A DNA stretch of 64,000 nt, taken from Aquatica leii. Lineage: Eukaryota; Arthropoda; Insecta; Coleoptera; Lampyridae. The stretch spans positions 75,892,520 through 75,956,519 of the forward strand of contig CM069432.1 of the NCBI GenBank assembly GCA_035610365.1, in the 5' to 3' direction. The notes beneath the pieces are model-generated. The model had not been told where the DNA came from. It did not search any database and was given only the letters and a program-made list of their open reading frames with translations. The position numbers and the translations under genes are program-made. Below are positions 55,675-64,000 of this stretch, piece by piece. Position 1 is the stretch's first letter, and every line of letters starts with the position of its first letter.

Positions 55675-56835
55675 ATGTCTTGTGCCCCGTGCACCCGCGT
55701 GTGCTATATAAAATACATAAGCAAAATCCCGGCCTTAATTCAAGTGGAAAAGTCATTTAAAAATGTGTACAATACCAGAAGTGGCGTTGCTTTGGGTGAG
55801 TTCATATTATCGGAGAAGAAGTTGTTAAAAGTATTGTCCACAGTCAGGTTCCTGACGCAGCAAAAACTAAATCCCAAAGAGCTATTACTAAAATGAAATG
55901 TATGGTAAAAAAAATTGAACCAAGTACACAAATACTGATAGCAACCATTTCTAAAAATGAGAAAAACTACGCTCAAAACAACGAGCCGTTTCTGCAAACC
56001 CCACATCATTGCAAAATTAGTCTTTCCGCAGGAATATACCACCACTGCAGCAAACTTAAGATTTATGTCAAATTGCGATTATTGGTATGCCGATGGAACA
56101 TTTAGTACGACACCACAACTGTTTAACTAATTATATACAATTCATAGTGTGAAATAGTTCCAAGTGTATATGCTTTGTTGCCAACAAAACAGAAGAGACG
56201 TATAATCGTTTATTTAGAACTTACAAAATATTGAAGTCTGGCTTTCAACTGTTAACAATTCTAGTAGACTTTGAAAGAGCTGAAATGAACGCTGCGTGTA
56301 ATGATTTTTCTAATAATACAATACGTAACTGCTTCTTCCACTTTACGTAATGCATATAAAGACGTACCCAGCAAAATCGTCTGCAAGTTCACAAAATCCT
56401 GATTTTGCTTTAAACTTACGTCTTCTAGCAGCCCTTGCGTTCGTGTCGGAGAACAATGTCATTGAGTTGTTTGAAACTTTGCTTAATAGCAAGTTTTACA
56501 TACAGAATAAACTTACTAATGACACTGCTAAATTATTATGAAGACAGTTGGATAGGCCAAGCAGACAGAAGAAGGCGTCTTCCATTATTGCCAAGAAATA
56601 TATTGAATTTCTACGACGTGACTATGCAAAATATACCACGCACCAACAACGCCGTTGAATAGTGGTATAATAGTTATTCAACTATGATCAATGGCACCCA
56701 AAAAGAAGAAAGTGCAACCCAACTGAAAATAGAACAATTTTGATACGAATTAAAGTTATAGTCGAAAACTATGGCAATATCCCACTTTCAGATTACCTTT
56801 AAGATATAGCTCATAATTTTAATCTGCAAACTTAA
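55675..56835 (+). pseudogene. MULE-type (FLYWCH-like) transposase, three frames
   Basis: The reading starts about 55740 with a helical DNA-binding-type stretch (KLLKVLSTVRFLTQQKLNPK) and ends near 56830. The catalytic-core landmarks in order are YWYADGTFSTTPQLF (first Asp, about 56084-56128), then TEETYNRLF and TILVDFERAEMNA (second Asp, about 56257-56295). IRNCFFHFT follows (about 56321-56347), then LAALAFVSENNVIELFE. YYEDSWIGQADRRRR is next, and RTNNAVEW near 56640, where the family reads RTNNxVEGWH. The tail continues HPKxxKCNPTE and LSDYL. The pattern DGTF ... LVDFE ... GCxFHF ... NNxVEGWH is that of MULE transposases. The E-containing helix is not intact. Two frame changes and several stops make it a pseudogene. 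Confidence 0.85.
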
Positions 56836-57050
56836 AACACAAATTAGTTGTAATCAATATTTATATGTTGTAATAATAGTTATAATTATGATAGTTTTAC
56901 ATTACGTTTATGCATCGATTTTATATGCCTACTTTCTTATTACCAAAATATTTATGTAATTGATCATTATATTTAATAAAGCAAATACGAAATAAAACTG
57001 TTTTTAAATTATAATATCTTAAACCATTAACTCGTTGTGATCAATATTTA

Positions 57051-57190
57051 TCTAGGCGCTAAATTGTCGCGCGCGAGAAATTGTCCGTGCGAGAAGTAGT
57101 TCGGCACGGAACTGTCGGCCTGCTGTCGACTAATTGCTGGCGATTAATTGTCGTTCGCTAGATTTGCCTCAAAGAATTGTCGTAAATTCA
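57051..57190. repeat. GC-rich iterated block, possible MULE terminal repeat
   Basis: Short units of the type ATTGTCG / AACTGTCGG / AATTGCTGGCG recur irregularly between GGCGCTAAATTGTCGCGCGC and TTGTCGTTCGCTAG. It lies about 220 bp downstream of the MULE pseudogene. Tandem units like these occur in MULE terminal repeats, but no inverted partner was found upstream of 55675. Confidence 0.45.
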
Positions 57191-57425
57191 TAAAATGTTT
57201 GTCAAAGTAAGTACAAAGCGATTTATTTCAAGTGTTAACTAGAGATCATTTCACGACTAAAGAACCGTAAGGTGCGCGTCGGATAAATTCAGAATTTAAC
57301 GATTATGCAAAATAAATTCTAACTAAAAACATCTACTATAAACAATGTGTCAACTTAATGTAATGGTTAATCCTTAATTTAATAATGTGCACACCGTAGA
57401 CGCCGCATGAAAAGTGCAAAAATTT

Positions 57426-57725
57426 TTAAATTGCATAATGTATTGATGATTTCTGTGCTGTCTCAGAATTTCCTGTTAAAACAGAATGGACCGTTTCACC
57501 AATGTAGACTAAGTCACATGAACAAGAAATTTGGTATACACCTTGAGATGAAAGTGTAGGAAATTTGTCCTTGAAAGAAAAAAGAATTTGAGAGATTTTG
57601 CCTGTCGAGTTGAATATGGGTTTCATACCATTCTTACAAAGAAGTTTCCCTATTTGATCTGTAACCTTGTGAATGTAGAGTAAAAAAGCGAATTTCGGAT
57701 TGGATTCGGGAGTACAAATGTCTTT
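57426..57725 (-). pseudogene. Penelope-like element GIY-YIG fragment, third copy (-)
   Basis: On the minus strand, KFAFLLYIHKVTDQIGKLL and NGMKPIFNSTGKISQILFSF correspond to the region between RT and GIY-YIG of PLE proteins. LSSQGVYQISCSCDLVYIGET (about 57555-57492) is the GIY-YIG core, which is intact. The following RLKEH part is deleted, and the frame jumps to SETAQKSSIHYAI, which corresponds to the KSAVAEH helix. It differs from both other GIY-YIG copies. Confidence 0.8.
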
Positions 57726-58199
57726 GGGTAATTTAACAACAATTTTTTTTTATTGTAAAAAGTCTATTTCTCGGTAATTTCACATACCAATACGATTTTT
57801 TTGTCAACGTTATATCACTCCCGGAGTTATGATTTTATTCAAGTAATGTTTATCTTTGTTCACGGTATGTTGGCTGTTACTATGGCACTATGCAAACTGT
57901 GAAATAACTTTTTTCCATTAAGATGTTTTTTCGTAGATGATTGTTAGCAATATACGCTTCTTTTGAAATTATATCCGATGTATCGGTAGCAAGTAGCAGT
58001 AATTTTTGGTTTAGAGTTCGATTGAACAATTCTTTGATTTCTATAAAACTAGATAATTTTTAAAATATAAAATTAAACTTGGTTAAAGTCGCACACAACT
58101 GAGACAAGAAATAAATTAAAAGAGAGAGCGCAAGCGTCTAGTCAAGTAAAAAATGATTTAATAATAAGTTTTTATATTTTAGAAATACTAATATATTTA

Positions 58200-58870
58200 A
58201 ACATAATATTTTTCCACTACTAAGTGTATAAGCTTTCATTATTACGTATAATAGTAGGTTGTGAAGTTGTATTTTTTTAGGCGCAGGTAAATATTTCATT
58301 ATTAACCACTGCTTAGTAATGAACATATTTACATTTTGTGATAATACTATAACAGTTTCAAAGAAAAAACTTTACGAAACTGTCTTCTAAGAGCAACATA
58401 TTTTATTTAATGCTAGTTTAAGTTTTCAAATCGTTCAATTAATAAATTAATTTCATTTTAAAAAGTTATTTGAAGCTTGCGCTTAATTAAATGTGAAAAT
58501 CATTGAATTAAATATATTTTAGATATAATCAATGCTTAAAATAATAATGTTTTTAAATAATTTAAACAACTTTAGCAATAAGAACTTACGTTATCTGTTT
58601 ATTTTTGTGTTTTAAATTACAATTAAGAATTACGTCAAAATTAATTCTATTAAACTAATGAGTTTTTTTTTCTATGACTAATGACAACTGTCAGAATCAC
58701 TGACTTGATTTTTAATTTACAATTAATATCTTAAATCTGATTTAGTAACAGGTAAAAAGATTTTAATAATTTTAGTAGTGGAAGAAAATGTAGATATACC
58801 ACGGTTGAGAAGTTCATTATAACCTAAGCGATAGATTATAAATCACTTTTCAACCCTGATATTATTAATA
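58200..58870 (-). repeat. Dispersed 0.6-kb repeat, copy B (inverted copy of 28276-28900)
   Basis: Read on the minus strand it has the same ordered blocks as copy A: GTTGAAAAGTG, TTCTCAACCGTGG, TTCCACTACTA, GACAGTTGTCA, AAACTGTTATAG, TAATGAAATATT and GTAATAATGAAAGC. Divergence is moderate, with several small gaps. The similarity ends near 58200, about where copy A enters the GIY-YIG fragment. Confidence 0.7.
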
Positions 58871-58879
58871 TACTATATT

Positions 58880-59560
58880 ATGACACAATTAAACTGACAC
58901 GAAGCAGTTGATTATTTGCACCTTGTCTTTTATCAAATGTTACAGAAGGCATGTTCATGGCGCATACGTGTAGCATTTTAGCTTCTTTTTCAGTAACAGG
59001 TGTCATTCATGTTTCAGCTATGCTTATTATATAAAAATTAGTTGTGCAACTCTTATGACGATAACACTATAAGTAGTTTTATTGTACTTGTAAGTACATC
59101 ATAGCAGTTTTGCAAGACGTTTGCAATATAGTTGGTTTAGTTGTCTTACACAGTACTTACTAAATCCAAACTAATAAACCACCAAATAAAGCGTTTGTGT
59201 CTTTGTATGTTTTAATTAACAATCCAAAGACAGTACCACGTTTCTTAGATAGTCACCTGTTGAAGCAAAAAAAGGGAAGTTGAGATTGTGGGAAGCTATG
59301 GGTACTTTTTTCTGTTTCAATATGGTTGAACAATAACAGGAAATGATAATGGTCTTCTACAGCTGTTGTGTTTTTCTTTTTATATAAATAATAATTTTAT
59401 CAACTAAAAATAATCCGTTGTGATTAATAAGTCGTTTTTATACTTGTTACCAAATGATTAATACCTATTTTATTGGTAGTGCAATATGGTTAAAAAATTG
59501 TTGCTTTGCCATTTAAGAAAAATCATGTTTTTTATTTTTTTTGTCTTTCTGATATTCTAC
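58880..59560. other. AT-rich stretch without recognisable gene
   Basis: Nothing recognised. Confidence 0.4.
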
Positions 59561-59564
59561 TATC

Positions 59565-60340
59565 GACTTGGCAACAACGAAAAGCTACGCTTCCCTTATT
59601 TGAAATACGTGGATAAAATATACACGTAGGTTTACTTAAATATAACGAAATATCAATTTAGTTATTAAGCAGAGAAATTAATGTTTAGTACTAACAAGGG
59701 TTAAGTGGAAGAGAGGGAACGAATTGTAGTATTCTTGACCGAACTTCGCCTTTGGGCCAATCTAGTAAATAAAATATCAGTGTTTTTCATATTTTTTATT
59801 TGTCCTCACTAGTAATCTAATAAAGCAAATTTATTATTATTTATTATAAATTTTCAACTTACCTATCAAGCTTAAAACTAATTCAATCAAACGTTAAACA
59901 TGTGATATAAATACAATGTAGCTTTAACTTGTAATAGGAATATGTAAAAGTAAACAAATAAAATGGTCGATTGACAAGTAGTGCGTACCCATCGACCTGG
60001 CAACATCGGAAAGCTACGCTTCCCTCTGCACCAGTAATCTGTATAGTTTTGAAATGTATTTGTTTGTCTCAAACATGTAGAAAAGGAAGTACATTTGTTT
60101 ATGTCTACTGTACGCACTACTTGTCAATTTATGTTGACATACTTATAACCTCAAATTTTAGAATCGATTCTAGCAGTATTATTTGAAGTACGTAGATATT
60201 AAAATTAATTGAATTAAAGGTTAAACCTGGAATATAAATACAATGTAAAAGTAAACAAACAAAATGGTCGATTGACAAGTAGTGCGTACCCATCGACCAG
60301 GCAACATCGTAAAACTACGCTTCTCTCTGGACGTTTGCCC
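59565..60340. repeat. Tandem copies of the GACAAGTAGTGCGTACC repeat family
   Basis: A unit containing AAATGGTCGATTGACAAGTA, then GTGCGTACCCATCGACC, then GGCAACATCG occurs at about 59945-60007 and again at 60247-60309, about 300 bp apart and in the same orientation. Between them (60107-60289) is one full palindromic core with ends GTACGCACTACTTGTCAAT and GATTGACAAGTAGTGCGTAC. A partial copy (CTACGCTTCCC, near 59585) precedes. The minus-strand frames at 59887-60117 and 60221-60412 share a peptide only because of the repeat. Confidence 0.75.
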
Positions 60341-60344
60341 AAAA

Positions 60345-63300
60345 GTAAATATGTTAGACAATATTTGTCCTAAAAACTTGTAACAAAAACTATGTTGTAG
60401 GTAATTTTCCAAAGTGGTAAATTGATTGTTTTTAAATTTGTCTATTATTGTTTCTTACATCCATTGAAATCAATAAAAGGTTACTTTTTGCATATTATTT
60501 TAGAAGGAAGATATGTACCATGCAGCTTAATATGTAAGTGTATAGTTGTAGTTCTATTTTTATAAATCTGATTAATGATACTTAAATTCGTTCATTTTTA
60601 TAAGAGGTTTAAAAATTTAAATATTTTAAATGTACTCATCTTTTGTCTTTAATATTGTTGCAAAATAATAAAATCGCTTCGAATATTCTCGAAGTCCGAC
60701 AATGTTTCACTATGTTTAAATTTTTAAATTAAAAAATATACCTATTTCTCACACAAAAGAAATATACACAAAATTTTAAACAATAAATAAAAAATTAATC
60801 ATTTTTTTATTATAGGTACATAGCATAAAATCAAAATAAAAAAATTGCTATTGAATGTTTAACATAATATAAGAAAAATATTTTAGATAGGTGTGTAAAG
60901 CCCTACGCAACTGCAATATATATATAAAAGCTTTACAAATATTTTTTATCAGTCGCACATTAAAAGTTTTATACATAAGTGCTGAATATTTGCTAACAAG
61001 TACCTATTTAATATAAAAAAAATTAAAATTTTTGTTACAAACGGCTATTACATTTAAAAAATCTGGTTTAATAAATAATATAGGTATGTTATAAATATGT
61101 TATTCAAGATTACATCAAACACACATACTTTAAAGAGACTAGTTTTAATCACTTATAAAGGACAATATGGATAAGTGCATTCCAAAAATGAAGTGCCATC
61201 ACTAGTAATTTAAGTAAGCAACACTCTGTGGCTACACCCAGAATAACTTACAATTATACATCCTTGTAATGCTTTAAACCACTTTAGTATTTTCTCACAT
61301 AATCATTTTTTAATTTGCATGTAAACTTTTAAAAACCACAATGTGTCATAGGGATTCCCACAGTATAAAATAAATTCAAATTTGGTATGTAATTTCTGAC
61401 GTCCAAAAATATTTTTAGTGTTTTTGTTTTGTTGTTATAGTAACAATAAAAAAGAAAAAAGATGGTATATCTTACAAATGTAAAAAATTTGATGGAATTT
61501 ATTAAATATAATTTTTGCTATACAAGTTTAACCGTAGTATGTACTTTTACTTTTTTTAGATTAAGTTATTATGTTTTATAACACGTATTTCGTTTATCAT
61601 ATCTACCATCACGATAGTTTTAGTTATACATTCTATTATACATTGATCGAATTTAACATTTCTGTTATTATAAATCTAAATTCCAACAAAATGTTTACTA
61701 GAATGTTTAACGAAACACAGTTTAAAAATAATTAACAAAAATAACATAGATCAATTAAAAACTTGACGAATCGGAGGTTTAAAGTATCATTTTTTGAAAT
61801 AAAACAATTAGGTAACTAGAAATTTAGAATATAATACTAGAAACAGATATTCTTTACTGAGGAGGCAATGTTTATTTTACAAATTGATAATAAAAGTTGT
61901 TAAGACTTTATAATGTTAAGTATTTAAGTGTACATTAAATGTGTGCGCATCATAAGCATGCGCTTGTGTACGTTTTCTTTTTTGTAAGTAGGGGAAGCAT
62001 CCCTCAAAATGAGTAGTTGTAAGTTACATGTACAGAACGTAACGCTTTGTGTACAATCAACAATAAAGAAATTAAAAGTGATTTAATTTCATTAAACAAA
62101 CAAACAAACAAAAATACTAACAATCAATCAACAAAAGTATTCTAATTTAACATAAACTCTAAACATAGATCGAGCTATCATTTTGTCAGAAAATCGTAAC
62201 TATAAGCACCTATAAAAGTTATCGAATTATTTTTATTTTATTTAAAATTACTTTCTAATTGCTGAAAACAATTTACATATATACAAATGTAACTAATTGA
62301 TTTTTCATACCCAACAGCACTAAAGGAATAGAATCGATAGTAACTAGAATAAAATGATAAAACGTACTGTTCAGTAGATATTTAATCTTAAAGATTGAAA
62401 TAACCTAAATATAGTACTACACAAATGACTTAATTTAGATTTTGATTCAGATTATCACAGATCAATAAGCATTTTCCACGTTTTTATAAATTAATTTAGA
62501 AAAATTCCTTAACGCAGATGCTCGATGATAATCAATAATTTGTAGGATGATTCACCAAAGATATAAGCAATTCAATAAACTTTATGGTAATAGCAATTGT
62601 GGCGATTTTAAAGATAATTTGTTAGTCACACTGCAATATGCAGACAAAAACTATTATTGTTTTAAAGATTGTTTCAGTAAGCAATCCAACCATACTTATT
62701 CTTATTAACTTTGTAAATAACTCAATGGGTTTGTTATTGTAAAACGTCAGAAATTAGGTGAGTGGCCCAGCATAATACTAATAAACTAGATATTAAAAAC
62801 ACTGTTTGAACGTAAACTTTTTATTGCACTTCATCCAAGGTTGTACATTTTTTTACAATTGTTTATATTTTATTTTAATGTTGATATAAAAAGAATAAAT
62901 TAGAAATTTGAGTGTTAGAATAAAGTTTTTTTTTCTGATAAAATCCAAACAGTCTGGATTTATTACTGTTTGTGTTATTATTATTATCGTAGATATATTT
63001 TTTAGTGATTACTTTATATTTTTGAATGTTTGCGTCATAGATAAAATATTTAATTAATAAATGTATATCCAAGACTTCATAAGCTATCCTACTAAAACAA
63101 TAGAAAACTAAATATTATTGAACTAGAAACTTGTTTAATATTTAAAAAAAATTAAAATTGTATGTTTTTAAAATTAGAAACTTTATAAAACACATACTAA
63201 CAAATAAGCATCAAAAATACTTAAAAAAGTACAAATTTATTCGACGTTTTTGGATTATTGACTATATCTATACTATTGCACTAAAAGTATTTCTTCTTTA

Positions 63301-63540
63301 AGAAAATTTTGATTTGTTTATATTTATAAAGTTCTGTTTGTCGTAATGAACTAACTGTTTTTACATTTTGTTCCAAATCTGCTAGTTGCGCCTTCCAAGA
63401 TCTATTTTGTCGTCAAATCATTTGCATTGAGTAAAATTGTACGATGGTATCAATGCTTGTTCTGGCTGTATAAGCATCTTTTCGACATCTTATCATTGCA
63501 AAATTTAAACTTGTTATTTAAAAACTTATATTAATTTTTC
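60345..63540. other. AT-rich stretch without recognisable gene
   Basis: No coding similarity recognised over 3.2 kb. A tandem CAAA run lies at 62097-62112. Confidence 0.4.
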
Positions 63541-63612
63541 GGTATCATAAATTTAGCACAGTGTGTTTCTAGTTATACTTCGAAAGAACGATTTAACAAA
63601 TGACACTCAACC

Positions 63613-64000
63613 TTAAAGATTTCTTGAGTGCCGTTCACTCTTTCTGCAACGCATATCTTTAAGGTATAACAATAGTTTTAAATTAATTCTGCTATCTCTA
63701 TGATTAGCAAAATGGTCTATTATTTTTTCGTAAAAATTTTTAATTGACAACACAAAAGACATTTCAGTTAATCTGGATTTGCCCATCGTGCTGCGTATGA
63801 ACGTTTTTATCCTGTTTAAAATTGAAAAACATCTTTTACTTTCCACTGTTGTACAAACAATTTCCAATAATTTTAAACTTTCCGAAAATGTATCTGTTAG
63901 TTTCATGTTTAAAAACAATAGTAGAATTGCAAGCGCTCCCGAACTATTTAAAAAATCTTTACGGCTGTATATGACTTTTAGTTCTGACTTTAATCTTGAT
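63613..64000 (-). CDS. hAT transposase C-terminal dimerisation domain, partial at window edge
   Basis: Minus-strand reading, open from the right edge of the window to the stop at 63613. It passes SRLKSELKVIYSRKDF (about 63998-63951), then ALAILLLFLNMKLTDTF, KLLEIVCTTVESKRCFSIL and NRIKTFIRSTMGKSRLTEMS. It ends with a VIDHFA-like segment. This is the alpha-helical C-terminal dimerisation domain of hAT transposases (pattern RLKSEL ... TVESERCFSxLxRIKTxLRSTM). The catalytic Glu lies in this domain in hAT proteins; I did not place it. The start is outside the window, so the 101-codon methionine is not the true start. It may be an intact transposase or a domesticated gene. Confidence 0.85.
   Translation of the reverse strand, partial: SRLKSELKVIYSRKDFLNSSGALAILLLFLNMKLTDTFSESLKLLEIVCTTVESKRCFSILNRIKTFIRSTMGKSRLTEMSFVLSIKNFYEKIIDHFANHRDSRINLKLLLYLKDMRCRKSERHSRNL

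Noticed and set aside
59887..60412. Two minus-strand frames sharing a LPGRWVRTTCQST-type peptide
   Set aside because: The identity comes from the non-coding repeat unit; the frames differ elsewhere and have no signature.
1..64000. CRISPR arrays, operons, bacterial-type promoters or tRNA genes
   Set aside because: No regularly spaced repeats and no cloverleaf were seen; all recognised proteins are eukaryotic mobile-element products.

Overview
The window reads as AT-rich, intron-scale eukaryotic nuclear DNA from an arthropod, most likely an insect. The evidence is the set of transposable elements: R1/I-type non-LTR elements, BEL/Pao and Ty3/Gypsy LTR elements, Penelope-like elements (PLEs) with GIY-YIG endonucleases, MULEs, hAT and Tc1/mariner elements, and a Mutator-like/YqaJ protein. 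No host protein gene, tRNA, rRNA or CRISPR array could be supported. The species cannot be fixed from the sequence.

Layout. 1-3655: a purine-rich non-LTR element (ORF1-type piece, endonuclease, RT, zinc knuckle, AAT-type tail), broken by a few stops and frameshifts. 5663-7130 (-): a decayed Mutator-like transposase followed by a YqaJ-type nuclease domain. 7130-16150: mostly non-coding, with a 20-bp-arm inverted repeat, a 60-bp AT run, a PLE 3' repeat, a mariner-like fragment (-) and a MULE with TIRs of about 170 bp. 16151-20357: a BEL/Pao element bounded by TG...CA LTR ends and a 5-bp target duplication, with PLE sequence inside it. 20598-20716: a perfect 32-bp inverted repeat. About 21155-25985: a second BEL/Pao element with short LTRs. 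28276-29640: a second PLE family. About 29985-31165: a Ty3/Gypsy RNase H-integrase piece. 32612-34246: a mariner-like element with very long inverted repeats. 34425-36860: another DDE fragment and three MITE-like or hAT-like units. 39390 to about 41300: a third BEL/Pao fragment. 43681 to about 49660: a GC-richer non-LTR element (ORF1 with a DUF4780-like region; endonuclease, RT and RNase H) interrupted by a 1.74-kb hAT-like element. 49780-51735: a repeat split by a 1616-bp TIR element with a perfect 8-bp target duplication; an uninterrupted paralogue lies at about 59890-60340. 52170-52608: a hAT-type MITE. 54339-54990: a pogo-like MITE. 55675-56835: a FLYWCH/MULE-type transposase pseudogene. 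57426-57725 (-): a third PLE. 58200-58870: an inverted-orientation copy of 28276-28900. 63613 to the right edge (-): the C-terminus of a hAT transposase, still open where the window ends.

Nothing here looks like a cooperating host pathway. The window is a nested mobile-element landscape, and its most informative content is structural: target duplications, a paralogous empty site, an in-frame deletion inside an RT, hammerhead-like cores next to PLE remnants, and nested inverted repeats. Family assignments rest on motif recognition from memory, not on a database search.
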